Below are positions 1 to 7,417 of a DNA stretch of 14,517 nucleotides, one piece after another. The translations under genes were made by a program, and so were the position numbers. The DNA is from SFHK01 sp964554795 (GTDB taxonomy: Bacteria > Bacillota > Clostridia > Christensenellales > Aristaeellaceae): NCBI GenBank assembly GCA_964554795.1, contig CAZKQB010000058.1, forward strand, positions 1 to 14,517. The letters run 5' to 3'. Within the stretch, counting starts at the first letter, position 1, and each line of letters starts with the position of its first letter. A model generated the notes under the pieces. The model did no database searches, was not told the DNA's origin, and saw only the letters and a program-made list of their open reading frames with translations.

Positions 1-41
1 TCAAGTCTCACTTCTTTTTTGGCAGCGGGTGTGCAAGATGT

Positions 42-57
42 ATTGTAGCGCTACAAT
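42..57. promoter_or_regulatory. 16-bp perfect palindrome, candidate operator
   Basis: ATTGTAGCGCTACAAT is a perfect inverted repeat centred on C|G. It lies about 30 bp upstream of the -35 box of the amidase gene. A C|G-centred palindrome with a GC-rich core is the general form of LacI/GalR-family operators, including the CcpA cre box, although the half-site here differs from the usual cre half-site. No T-run follows on either strand, so it is not an intrinsic terminator. The regulator is unknown and is not encoded in the window. Confidence 0.5.
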
Positions 58-86
58 GTCCTTCGGACGAATTCTCATGGTGGATA

Positions 87-115
87 TTGACAGAGGGCAT
101 TTGTTTCATTATACT
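87..115 (+). promoter_or_regulatory. Sigma-A promoter of the wall amidase gene
   Basis: The -35 box is TTGACA (87-92), a full consensus match. The -10 box is TATACT (110-115), five of six matches. The spacer is 17 bp. The predicted start of transcription, about 122, leaves a very short leader of roughly 17 nt before the chosen GTG start. Confidence 0.82.
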
Positions 116-124
116 TAAGCTAAT

Positions 125-131
125 AAGGGGG
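125..131 (+). promoter_or_regulatory. Ribosome binding site that selects the GTG start
   Basis: AAGGGGG ends 7 nt before the GTG at 139, ideal spacing, but only 1 nt before the ATG at 133. The GTG is therefore preferred; it also puts a Lys-Arg directly at the front of the signal peptide. Confidence 0.7.
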
Positions 132-138
132 AATGTGT

Positions 139-3100
139 GTGAAGCGTGTATTATGCCTGCTCGTCGCACTGCTGGTTCTGTGCGAGATGGGATTGAGCTT
201 CGTGACGTTGGCTGAATCGGCGAGTACAGATTCGGGGGCCGTGATAGAGGGGAATGGAGCGCCAGGTGAATCGTATCAGGATGCGAGCGTGTCTGGAAAG
301 GAAGGCACCTCCGGTGGAGAAGACTCCGATGCTGGTAAAGGCGCTTCCGGCGAAGAAAAAACGTCCGGTGGCGAAAGCTTGACCGGAGAGACTGATAAAA
401 CAAACAGTGAAGCTGCGCCCGGAGAAGCGGCGAAGCCCGGCAGCGAGACTGCGTCCGGCGAGGCTGACAAAACGAGCGGTGAGGCTACACCCGGAGAAAC
501 CGTCAAGCCCGGCACGGCTGCGTCCGGAGAAGCGGCGAAGCCCGGCAGCGAGACTGCGTCCGGCGAGGCTGACAAAACGAGCGGTGAGGCTACACCCGGA
601 GAAACCGTCAAGCCCGGCGGCGAAGCTACGCCCGGAGAAGTGGTGAAGCCCGGCGAGACGGCTACGCCCGGAGAAACCGTCAAGCCCGGTGGCGAAGCTA
701 CGCCCGGAGAAGTAGCGAAGCCCGGCGAGACGGCTACGCCCGGAGAAACCGTCAAGCCCGGTGGCGAAGCTACGCCCGGAGAAGTGGTGAAGCCCGGCGA
801 CGAGGCTACGCCCGAAGAAGCGGTGAAGCCCGGCAGCGAAGCTACGCCCGGTGAGGCCACATCCGGGGAGGCAGCTACACCCGGCGAGGCCACCGCCGGC
901 GAAGCGGAGGAGCTTCCCGAAAACGAGAATGAATGTCTGGTTTCGTCGCTTCTTATTTTGAAGAGCGGAACGATCTCCGATGTGGACTATGTGCGCCAGG
1001 ATGGCTTTACCGGAAAGCTTGGCATCATATCGGGAAACGTAACTTTTGTGAATGTGACCGTGGATGGCGAACCTCTGACAATCGACAACATCGCGGAGCA
1101 TTTCCGCGTTGCGCCGAAGGCCGTGGTGTTTTTTCCGTCGGACGAGGAGCTTGCGCTGAACTTCTCCTGCGCCGGTCTTGCGCCGGGCGGCTCGAAGACG
1201 CTTGCAGTTACCTATAAGGGGAAAAAGGTAAATGTAACGATGCCCCGATACAAGAGCAGCTCTCGCGCGGCTACGGTGAATACGTATGGAAAGATCAAGG
1301 GGGCAAAGGCCGGGAACGCGGTAATCACCGTCACCTATAAGGGCCTTGAGGCACAGTGCCTGATCTGCGTTACCGAGGACGTTAAGTCCATCGCCTTCAA
1401 GGCGACAAAGTACTCGCTGTATGAGGGCGAAACGCAAGCGCTCGAATTGAAGGTGCAGCCGACGAAGGCTTCACTGGAAGGGCTTAAGTGGAGCAGTGCC
1501 GATGAAGAAATTGCCAGTGTGGACCAGAACGGAAACGTTACCGGCCTGAAGAAGGGAACGACTACGATTACCGCGGTGACAATCGGAGGCAAGAAGGCAT
1601 CCTGTACCGTGAAGGTTCTGGTTCCAATTGAGCAGATTTCGCTTCCTGAATCGGTTGAGATCCCAATCAGGGGCAAGCTTCAGCTGAAGCAGGTGATTTT
1701 CCCGGAGAATGCCGAGGCAAAAAAGCTGACATGGAAGGCGACGGGGAAAAACATTTCCGTCAGTAAGTCGGGTTTGGTTCAGGGACTGAAGGCCGGCGAC
1801 GGAACCGTTACGTTGACGACCGACCGGGGCGTTACGGCTACGGTTCAGGTAACCGTTACGCAAAAGGCCACCACCATATCCTTCAAGGATAAGGAAATCA
1901 AGGTGCCGATTGGCGGCACGGCTACGTTGAAGCCGACATTCGGCCCGAAGGGCAGCAATCGCTGGACGGTGACCTTTACAAGCGCGAATACCGACATTGC
2001 GACGGTGGACGAAAACGGCGTTATCAGCGGTCATTGTCTTGGAAAGACGAAGATCACGGCAAAGCTTCACAATAAGAAGACGGCAACCATCACGGTGAAG
2101 GTTATCATTCCCGTGGAGGAGGTGCATATTCCAGAAAGCGCGGAGCTTGCCTGCGGAAAAACGCTGACGCTGAAGCCGGAATATCTGCCTGAGAATGCGA
2201 CGGAGAAAAAGGTAAAGTGGACGTCGCTTTCTCCGAAGGTTGCATCCGTGATCACAGGCGGCGTGGTAAGAGGACTGAAGGCAGGCACAGCGGTGATTCG
2301 CGCAAAAACGGATAACGGCGTCGTCGCAGAATGCACGGTTATCGTGTATAAACCCGTAACGCAGGTCAAGCTGAATTCCAGCAAGCTTACACTCAGCCTG
2401 TATGAGCAGAAGGCATTGACTGCGACCTATTCGCCCAAGGATGCGGCGCACACGCAGATCACATGGTCGTCCTCCAATAATAAGGTTGCAGAGGTGGACG
2501 AAAACGGCCTTGTGACCGCCGTCAGCAAGGGAAAATGCACGGTCACGGCGAAGAGCGAAAACGGAAAAACGGCCAAGTGCACCGTTACCGTAAACGAATA
2601 CCTGCCCAAGCGCGTGCTGATTCAGAAGCGGTATTGGACTCTGAAGCCCGGCGACGCAGGGCAGCTGGAATGCACGCTTTCTCCGGCGAATACGTCCGAC
2701 AAGCGCCTGGTCTACTCGAGCAGTGCGCCTGATATTGTGTCGGTGGACGAAAATGGCGCGTTTGTCTGTCATGCGTCCGGCGACGCAGTGATTACGGCAA
2801 CGTCCGTAAGAACGCCGAGCGTGAAGGAAATTGCGAAGATTCACGTTGTCGGAGAGAATACGAAGCCCTTGAGCGGATTGGTGATCGGCGTAAATGCAGG
2901 TCACCAGAAGAAGCCGAATCGCACGCAGTATCCTATCGAGCCCGGCAGCTCAAAGACAGGCGACGGAAACAAGGCCGGTACGCGCGGAAGATTCTCCCGA
3001 ACGGAGGAGTATGTGATTACGCTGCAGATTTCGCTGAAGCTCGAAAAGCTGTTGGTGGAAAACGGCGCGCAGGTCGTTATGGTGCGGCGCTCCAACGATG

Positions 3101-3486
3101 TGAAGCTCACGAATATCCAGCGCTCCAATATCATGAACGACGGAGAATGCGATCTCGCGCTGAACCTGCATTGCAATGGCGCAGGAAGCTCGAATGTCAG
3201 CGGAATTTCGACATATTACCGTGGAAAGGGCAACTGGGTAAGCGAAAGCGCAGCATTTGCCCGCCAATTGCAAAATGGCATGCTTGCTGCAACCGGAGCA
3301 AAGGACGCGGGTGTTCATAAGAGCAACGGTTATATGAGCCTGAATTACAGCACGGTGCCTGCACTGATGATCGAGATGGGATATCTGAGCAGTAAGGTGG
3401 AGGACCCGCTTCTGAACACGGACGAATATCAGATGAAGCTTGCACAGGGACTCATGAACGGCATTCAGAGCTCCTTCGGCAGATAA
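139..3486 (+). CDS. Secreted N-acetylmuramoyl-L-alanine amidase with Big_2 repeats and a low-complexity stalk
   Basis: This 1115-residue protein probably cleaves the amide bond between MurNAc and the stem peptide of peptidoglycan at the cell surface. Residues 1-28 form a signal peptide (Lys-Arg, hydrophobic core, A-E-S region). Residues about 40-262 are a Gly/Glu/Pro/Lys/Thr repeat stalk. About 270-410 is a poorly recognisable region ending in a Big_2-like segment, and about 415-904 holds six bacterial Ig-like Big_2 modules. Residues about 914-1115 are an Amidase_3 domain. Visible zinc and catalytic residues are His922 (in NAGHQ, usually DPGHG), Glu957, His1011 (NLHCN) and Glu1079 (MIEMGYLS). 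All four are present, so activity is likely. Big_2 modules and the stalk probably hold the enzyme in or on the wall; no sortase motif or SLH domain is seen. An ATG at 133 would add two residues but is poorly spaced from the ribosome binding site. The gene is monocistronic between its own promoter and terminator. The domain call is firm; the biological role (division, autolysis or sporulation) is not determined. Confidence 0.9.
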   Translation: MKRVLCLLVALLVLCEMGLSFVTLAESASTDSGAVIEGNGAPGESYQDASVSGKEGTSGGEDSDAGKGASGEEKTSGGESLTGETDKTNSEAAPGEAAKPGSETASGEADKTSGEATPGETVKPGTAASGEAAKPGSETASGEADKTSGEATPGETVKPGGEATPGEVVKPGETATPGETVKPGGEATPGEVAKPGETATPGETVKPGGEATPGEVVKPGDEATPEEAVKPGSEATPGEATSGEAATPGEATAGEAEELPENENECLVSSLLILKSGTISDVDYVRQDGFTGKLGIISGNVTFVNVTVDGEPLTIDNIAEHFRVAPKAVVFFPSDEELALNFSCAGLAPGGSKTLAVTYKGKKVNVTMPRYKSSSRAATVNTYGKIKGAKAGNAVITVTYKGLEAQCLICVTEDVKSIAFKATKYSLYEGETQALELKVQPTKASLEGLKWSSADEEIASVDQNGNVTGLKKGTTTITAVTIGGKKASCTVKVLVPIEQISLPESVEIPIRGKLQLKQVIFPENAEAKKLTWKATGKNISVSKSGLVQGLKAGDGTVTLTTDRGVTATVQVTVTQKATTISFKDKEIKVPIGGTATLKPTFGPKGSNRWTVTFTSANTDIATVDENGVISGHCLGKTKITAKLHNKKTATITVKVIIPVEEVHIPESAELACGKTLTLKPEYLPENATEKKVKWTSLSPKVASVITGGVVRGLKAGTAVIRAKTDNGVVAECTVIVYKPVTQVKLNSSKLTLSLYEQKALTATYSPKDAAHTQITWSSSNNKVAEVDENGLVTAVSKGKCTVTAKSENGKTAKCTVTVNEYLPKRVLIQKRYWTLKPGDAGQLECTLSPANTSDKRLVYSSSAPDIVSVDENGAFVCHASGDAVITATSVRTPSVKEIAKIHVVGENTKPLSGLVIGVNAGHQKKPNRTQYPIEPGSSKTGDGNKAGTRGRFSRTEEYVITLQISLKLEKLLVENGAQVVMVRRSNDVKLTNIQRSNIMNDGECDLALNLHCNGAGSSNVSGISTYYRGKGNWVSESAAFARQLQNGMLAATGAKDAGVHKSNGYMSLNYSTVPALMIEMGYLSSKVEDPLLNTDEYQMKLAQGLMNGIQSSFGR
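421..618 (+). repeat. 105-bp period tandem repeat inside the amidase stalk
   Basis: Bases 421-513 and 526-618 are identical over 93 bp, giving a 105-bp (35-residue) period that keeps the reading frame. The unit encodes GEAAKPGSETASGEADKTSG-type sequence. Perfect identity between copies points to a recent duplication. Confidence 0.9.
619..834 (+). repeat. 72-bp period tandem repeat (three units, the last diverged) in the amidase stalk
   Basis: Units begin at 619, 691 and 763 with a period of 72 bp (24 residues, built from TPGE and VKPG motifs). The first two units are nearly identical; the third diverges in its second half. The period is a multiple of three, so gain or loss of a unit would keep the frame. 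Confidence 0.88.
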
Positions 3487-3545
3487 GGCACTCAAAACGC
3501 GGATTCCTTTCGCGGAAGGATGAAACGACAGAAAACCAGTCAGAG

Positions 3546-3605
3546 AACCGGCGCATGCGTCGAAGCGGCTTTCAGGAGCGCGCTTTGACGTATGCGCCGG
3601 TTTTG
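3546..3605 (+). terminator. Intrinsic terminator of the amidase gene
   Basis: A 16-bp stem pairs 3546-3561 with 3587-3602, with one G-U pair and a 25-nt loop. The sequence TTTTGATTTG runs from 3601. It lies 60 bp after the amidase stop. Confidence 0.75.
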
Positions 3606-4069
3606 ATTTGAGGTGGATGGAACCCGCTTCGGTTTTGGGTCGGCCGGAGGTAGGCAGAAGGCCTTGCCGAAAGGGCCGCGGAGCGGCGACGGTGCAGAGG
3701 TGTCAGTATGATTCTCCTCAGCTGACGATAACCTGGCAGGGATGCGACGGCTTGGGGAGAGCCGGGGAGCGTGTGCTGATCGGCCGGAGGGCGTTGGCGG
3801 CAAGGTGTGCACTTGTCAATCGCAGAACCCGGACAGAAGGGCGCCGTTGCTGACAGTTAGCTCCAGCTCGCGTATGTCATCAGGGACGGTCTGAGCAGCG
3901 AGGATGTGGATAATTTGGAGGGAAACTTCACCGGCCCCCGGAGAGAGCGGCGAAGCTGGCTACCCACGGCTCGCGATTCGCATTTTCAATGGTTTCCATC
4001 GTCAGGAGCTCGAGACGGATGTTTGACAGGAAAGCAGCCAGTCGCCGCCCTTATCGCCCTGCGTGCGGC
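3606..4069. other. 464-bp stretch with no recognisable gene
   Basis: Short open frames occur on both strands, but none has a convincing ribosome binding site plus a familiar protein pattern. A plus-strand frame around 3860-3940 reads like ordinary protein (AYVIRDGLSSEDVDNLEGNF) but is flanked by stops and could be a gene remnant. A short minus-strand frame near 3940-4010 (start METIENANREP) is likewise unassigned. I see no tRNA-like fold, repeat array or insertion-sequence ends. It is most simply decayed DNA between two convergent genes. Confidence 0.4.
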
Positions 4070-4515
4070 TCAAACGAACGGTGAGCCCCTGCTTCCGCTG
4101 TTTAGCTTATACCATGGAACGGCATGAAGCTGATTGTATTCGGATACGAACCGATGTAGCGTGCGAAAAATTCGGTCGTCGTCCGTTTCAAAGGGGCGTG
4201 CATAAACAAATTGAATGGATACGGAGCCCTTGCATGCGTCTCTGAAAGCGGAAACGTAGGCTCCGCCTGCGCCGAGCAGCGGCTCGCTGCCTTCGCTTGG
4301 TATGTATTCGGCGGAAACGATCGTCAGCAGCGAAGGATCGGAAATCTCATAGCTCCATGCGCAGCTGGTCGTTGCATTGGCGGGCAGGCACACGGTAACG
4401 ACCGTATCGTCCTCATTCAGCGAATACCAATCGGACTGCGGAACCGTTTCGGTTGCACAGACACGCATGCGAGCGCAATTGCCAGCACAAGAAGCGTCAT
4501 AAGCCGTTTCTTCAT
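4070..4515 (-). pseudogene. Frameshifted secreted chagasin-like (I42) cysteine-protease inhibitor
   Basis: The main frame (4468-4070) carries the three loop signatures of the chagasin/I42 family in order. NATTSC stands for the usual NPTTGY, GAGG for GxGG, and YARPFE for the RPW loop. Family members bind papain-like cysteine proteases. A signal peptide, MKKRLMTLLVLAIALA, starts at 4515 with a GAGG ribosome binding site at 4527-4524 (8 nt spacing), but in a different frame. That frame stops at 4417, and the two frames differ by one base somewhere near 4465-4470. The intact ancestor would be about 148 residues. The ATG at 4468 has no ribosome binding site and would give a protein without a secretion signal. 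Loop residues have drifted (Pro to Ala, Gly-Tyr to Ser-Cys, Trp to Phe), consistent with relaxed selection. A sequencing error is the main alternative. It lies 103 bp downstream of the DUF1836 gene on the same strand. Confidence 0.62.
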
Positions 4516-4618
4516 ATTTTTCGCCTCTTCAGAGGCAAACTTCTGCAGCCTGCAAAGGATAGACGCGTTAGTTCTCGAGAGAGCTCCGGAAGGCAATTTC
4601 CGCGGCGGCATGCCTGCG

Positions 4619-5236
4619 CTAATACTTGCCGCTTCGTTCCGTTTCGATGCTGCCGCCATCCTCCAGCGTTTTCCCTTCCAGCATGAGAAGCTTTTCAGCC
4701 AGCAGGCCGGAAAAGCCGCTGATGACGGCCGACATGGCGATCAGCTCGTCGGTTTCCTTCACGGCCATTTCCGTCGTCAGCCTATGATTGAGAAGGTCGG
4801 CTGCGGCGAGCCGCACCTGATTTACGAAGAATTCAGCCGATTTCCGGTGCTGAAGCGCGTACTTCTCGTAGAGAGCGCGCACCTCGTCCTCGCTGAGCCC
4901 GACGGGGATGAATTTCTGAATAAAAGCAATGCTGAGGCTCTGCTTCAGCGTGCAGATGATGATCAGGTAGGCGATATGCACGCGGTAGTAGCGCTTCTTC
5001 TGAGGCTCCGGCATGACCTTGATGCGCACGTAGTTGTTGATCGTGGCGGCGGTAATGGCTTGCCCATCCTTCAACTCCGGCGGCTTGTAGTCAAGATAAT
5101 TCTGCAAAAGCTTTACTACTTGATCCATATATAAACCCAGATCGGGGATTTCCTTCCATTCCGGCAGCCAGAAGCGCTCCAGATACTTTTCCCAGCGCCG
5201 GAGCTTTCCGGCAATCAGCTCTTTATCATAAGACAT
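4619..5236 (-). CDS. DUF1836 domain protein, putative DNA-binding regulator
   Basis: This 205-residue protein has the DUF1836 pattern. A W-LPEWKEIPDLGLYMDQVV block (about residues 20-42) comes first, then ITAATINNYVRIKVMPEPQK (about 62-82), the part that resembles a MerR-type winged helix-turn-helix, then an RVHIAYLIIICTLKQSLS helix. The C-terminal half is helical with no known motif. Members are common in Clostridia and are presumed transcription factors, but targets are unknown. The ATG at 5236 is chosen because AAGGGGGG (5252-5245) is 8 nt upstream; a TTG two codons earlier fits less well. The gene is divergent from the DegV gene at 5376, sharing a 139-bp intergenic region, so autoregulation or control of the DegV gene is plausible but not shown. 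The overlapping plus-strand open frame (4211-5134) matches nothing. Confidence 0.85.
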   Translation of the reverse strand: MSYDKELIAGKLRRWEKYLERFWLPEWKEIPDLGLYMDQVVKLLQNYLDYKPPELKDGQAITAATINNYVRIKVMPEPQKKRYYRVHIAYLIIICTLKQSLSIAFIQKFIPVGLSEDEVRALYEKYALQHRKSAEFFVNQVRLAAADLLNHRLTTEMAVKETDELIAMSAVISGFSGLLAEKLLMLEGKTLEDGGSIETERSGKY

Positions 5237-5260
5237 CAACAAATCCCCCCTTCCACATTG

Positions 5261-5269
5261 ATTATAGCA
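5261..5269 (-). promoter_or_regulatory. Extended -10 promoter of the DUF1836 gene
   Basis: On the minus strand TGCTATAAT (5269-5261) gives a perfect -10 with the TGn extension. No good -35 is seen at 16-18 bp, which is tolerated in extended -10 promoters. Transcription would start near 5254, about 18 nt before the ATG. Confidence 0.65.
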
Positions 5270-5286
5270 CCGAAAATCAGAGAAGG

Positions 5287-5298
5287 AAAGTTAACTTT
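5287..5298. promoter_or_regulatory. 12-bp perfect palindrome between divergent promoters
   Basis: AAAGTTAACTTT is a perfect palindrome placed between the -10 of the minus-strand DUF1836 gene and the -35 of the plus-strand DegV gene. A bound protein here could affect both promoters. The regulator is unknown; the product of the adjacent DUF1836 gene is a candidate by position only. Confidence 0.35.
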
Positions 5299-5311
5299 TG
5301 AACCCTTTCAG

Positions 5312-5343
5312 TTGACGTGGCGTGATGTATGTGATAATATAAT
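5312..5343 (+). promoter_or_regulatory. Promoter of the first DegV gene
   Basis: TTGACG (5312-5317) is a five-of-six -35. The downstream stretch 5333-5343 offers overlapping -10 options: GATAAT at 15 bp, TAATAT at 17 bp and TATAAT at 20 bp. The exact -10 cannot be fixed by eye. Confidence 0.6.
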
Positions 5344-5375
5344 ATAGCACACAAGATTACATGGAGGCGCATGCA

Positions 5376-6248
5376 ATGTTTTGTATTCTTACGGATACGT
5401 CCGCCAACCTGAAGAGGGAGACTCTGATCGCACGAAAGATCGAAGCGGTTTCCTTTACCTATACGAGGGATGGCGTAGAGTACGCAGCAGACGCGAAGGG
5501 ATTTGATGCGCACGCTTTTTATGAGGCCATGCGCGAGGGAGCAAGAATGCAAACCGCGCAGATTCCGCCGCAGGTATACATTGACCACATGATGAAACCG
5601 CTTTCGGAGGGGCAGGACGTGCTGTTTGTAGGCATGTCCTCCGGCATCAGCGGTTCCTTTGCTTCGGCCGAGATGGCGGCGCAGACGCTTCGCGAGCGCT
5701 TCCCGGAGCGGAAAATTCGTCTCGTGGACACGCTGGGCGCATCTCTGGGTGAGGGACTTCAGGCAATTTATGCTGCCGATTGCCGGGACAGCGGCATGGA
5801 CATTGACGCCTGCTATGAGCATCTGATGGAGCGGCGGCATTCTATGTGTCAGGTTTTTACGGTGGACGATCTGAAGTACCTGCGTCACACCGGCCGCTTG
5901 TCTGCGATTAAAACGATCATCGGCACGGTTCTGGGCATCAAGCCGCTTCTGAAGGGCGATATGGAGGGGAAAATCGTATGCTTTGCGCGTACCCGCGGCC
6001 GGAAGCTGTCCATTCGGGAATTGGCGGCGCAGTATGCCGAGTACGTTCTTGCACCGGAAACGCAGACTGTGGGCATTGCGCACGCGGACTGTCCGGAGGA
6101 TGCGGCGTTTTTGAAGGCTCTGATTGAAAGGACGCGTCCTCCGCGCGAGGTCATGACTGTGGTTTACGAGCCGGTCACCGGTTCCCATGTAGGACCCGGT
6201 ACGTTGGCGCTGTTCTTTCATGGCGACGCAGGCTTTCGCGGCAAATGA
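5376..6248 (+). CDS. DegV family protein (FakB-like fatty-acid-binding protein)
   Basis: This 290-residue protein is about the usual DegV length. The N-terminal strand ILTDTSANL matches the family's TDS motif. MSSGISGS (residues 87-94) is the ligand-contacting SSxxSG motif, LKYLRHTGRLS matches the L-YL-xGGR motif, and GTVLGIKPLL plus the C-terminal GSHVGPGTLALFF complete the set. Characterised members bind a fatty acid and present it to the FakA kinase for phosphorylation and entry into phospholipid synthesis; no fakA is in the window. The start at 5376 is favoured because GGAGG (5363-5367) lies 8 nt upstream; the in-frame ATG at 5361 would overlap that site. The gene stands alone: divergent from DUF1836 and followed by a hairpin. 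It is clearly a different lineage from the second DegV at 9501. Confidence 0.92.
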   Translation: MFCILTDTSANLKRETLIARKIEAVSFTYTRDGVEYAADAKGFDAHAFYEAMREGARMQTAQIPPQVYIDHMMKPLSEGQDVLFVGMSSGISGSFASAEMAAQTLRERFPERKIRLVDTLGASLGEGLQAIYAADCRDSGMDIDACYEHLMERRHSMCQVFTVDDLKYLRHTGRLSAIKTIIGTVLGIKPLLKGDMEGKIVCFARTRGRKLSIRELAAQYAEYVLAPETQTVGIAHADCPEDAAFLKALIERTRPPREVMTVVYEPVTGSHVGPGTLALFFHGDAGFRGK

Positions 6249-6265
6249 TTTAAGCTCAAATACAT

Positions 6266-6316
6266 AATCGCGCCCCGAGGCGACAGGGTTTCGCCTGCCG
6301 CGGGGCGCGATTCATT
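6266..6316 (+). terminator. GC-rich hairpin after the first DegV gene
   Basis: A perfect 12-bp outer stem pairs 6266-6277 with 6301-6312, and a 6-bp inner stem pairs 6278-6283 with 6291-6296. It begins 17 bp after the DegV stop. The T-tail (TTCATTTA) is weak, so termination may be partial. Confidence 0.6.
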
Positions 6317-6331
6317 TAAAGGAGGACATAG

Positions 6332-6359
6332 GCGCCGAGGTATTCGGTGCTACATTTTT
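6332..6359 (+). terminator. Second, weaker hairpin with T-tract
   Basis: A 7-bp stem (GCGCCGA with TCGGTGC, one G-U pair) has a 5-nt loop and is followed by TACATTTTTG. It may back up the preceding hairpin. It follows an AAAGGAGG sequence (6318-6325) that has no start codon at a usable distance. Confidence 0.4.
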
Positions 6360-6476
6360 GAGCGTCTTTTGCGAGCTGCGGAATGCAGATTCGCGCGTGC
6401 AGCCGCGAAGCACTCAGGCTTGCGTGTATGCCGAACGAAAACCATCTTCCGGCTGCCTCATTTGCAAGGAGCTGCG

Positions 6477-7358
6477 TTATTTTTCCAAGATGATCGGGTT
6501 GGACCAGGCGCGCTTGCCGTTTTCGTCTTCAATCACCACGCGCACGAAACGGCGGTTTAGGCCGCTGACCGTGTACTCCACGTGCGTCAGATTCTCACCG
6601 GTGAACACGCGGCCGGAGCCCCACGGAAGCTCGGAGGGGAACCACACGGCGCGCACGGCGGAGCAGTCTACGGAGACAGTGTGACCGTCGAACTCGATGC
6701 GCTTGAATTCCGGGCCGCGGGTGGCGTAGAAATCGCCTCGGCGCAGGGCGGCCTTGATGGCTTCTTCACTGTTTTCCTCGCTGGCGACCATCGTCCAGCT
6801 TTGGCAGGCATCGCCGTTATAGAAATGCGCGTCATCGGAGGCTACCAGGTTTTTCGCATGTCCCATTGCAGCGCATAGATCCAGAATGCCGGAGGAATCG
6901 GCGCGATCGGCGTTCCACGGCAGACCGGAAACGGTGTTGTAGATTTCGGAAATGGAAATGTTGCGCAGGGCGCAGATTGCATCCGGCGTATTCAGTGACC
7001 AGGCAGGATGCGCCAGAATCGGAACGCCGCCCAGACGATTGATTTCGTCGATGGCGCGCTGCGGTGCGATGCCGTACGGAACGGTCTGCGCGATTTCCTC
7101 CGGCACGCCGATGGCGACGATATGCATCACCTGTCCGGTGAGGTTAAAATCAAACTCCGTGCCGCGGATGGAGAGGAGTCCGTCCGCCATGACGGTTTCA
7201 GTTGTCACCTTGCGGTGATCGGTGATGGCCAGAAAATCATAGCCGTGCGAGCGATACAGCGCCCGCACTTCATCCGGCGTGCGCTTTCCGTCTGAAAGGG
7301 TGGTATGCACATGCAGGTTTCCCTTCAGTATTCTTTGAGATCCATCCCAGAAAACCAA
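6477..7358 (-). CDS. PHP-domain metallohydrolase (CehA/McbA-like)
   Basis: This 293-residue protein has the PHP metal-binding signatures in order: HVHTTLSDG (His16, His18, Asp23), ITDH, HPAW and SDDAHF. PHP enzymes use two or three metal ions to hydrolyse phosphoesters; CehA/McbA-like members act on varied small substrates. The substrate cannot be told from sequence. The PHP fold covers about residues 10-215; the last 75 or so residues look like a beta-sandwich appendage. There is no signal peptide, so it is probably cytosolic. The chosen TTG at 7358 lies 9 nt from GGGAG (7372-7368); a TTG at 7367 adds three residues but touches the ribosome binding site. The gene is divergent from the VanW operon and ends 161 bp from the hairpin of the first DegV gene, with which it is convergent. 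Confidence 0.88.
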   Translation of the reverse strand: MVFWDGSQRILKGNLHVHTTLSDGKRTPDEVRALYRSHGYDFLAITDHRKVTTETVMADGLLSIRGTEFDFNLTGQVMHIVAIGVPEEIAQTVPYGIAPQRAIDEINRLGGVPILAHPAWSLNTPDAICALRNISISEIYNTVSGLPWNADRADSSGILDLCAAMGHAKNLVASDDAHFYNGDACQSWTMVASEENSEEAIKAALRRGDFYATRGPEFKRIEFDGHTVSVDCSAVRAVWFPSELPWGSGRVFTGENLTHVEYTVSGLNRRFVRVVIEDENGKRAWSNPIILEK

Positions 7359-7390
7359 TGAAATCAACTCCCGAGACTTAGTATAAAACC

Positions 7391-7399
7391 ATTATACCA
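7391..7399 (-). promoter_or_regulatory. Extended -10 promoter of the PHP gene
   Basis: Minus-strand TGGTATAAT (7399-7391) is a consensus -10 with TGn extension. No clear -35 lies at 16-18 bp. The implied leader to the TTG at 7358 is about 26 nt. Confidence 0.6.
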
Positions 7400-7417
7400 G
7401 TAAAAAATGAAAATGCT

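Noticed and set aside
421..834. Regular repeats considered as a CRISPR array
   Set aside because: Units are contiguous, coding and in frame with no unique spacers. They are protein tandem repeats.
151..1437. Long minus-strand open frame of 428 codons, and a second of 205 codons at 276-893, under the amidase repeats
   Set aside because: They arise from the repetitive, GC-biased codons of the plus-strand stalk, which remove stops on the other strand. There is no ribosome binding site and the translations are low-complexity.
1471..2904. Minus-strand open frame of 477 codons under the Big_2 modules
   Set aside because: The plus strand encodes clear Big_2 domains and a catalytic amidase. The antisense translation is Arg/His/Cys-rich and matches no family I know.
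4211..5134. Plus-strand open frame of 307 codons
   Set aside because: It is antisense to the DUF1836 gene, whose family motifs, start site and promoter are all visible on the minus strand.
6318..6476. Strong AAAGGAGG followed by open frames up to the PHP gene end
   Set aside because: No ATG, GTG or TTG lies at a usable distance, and the two overlapping open frames match nothing. It may be a remnant, but a gene cannot be supported.
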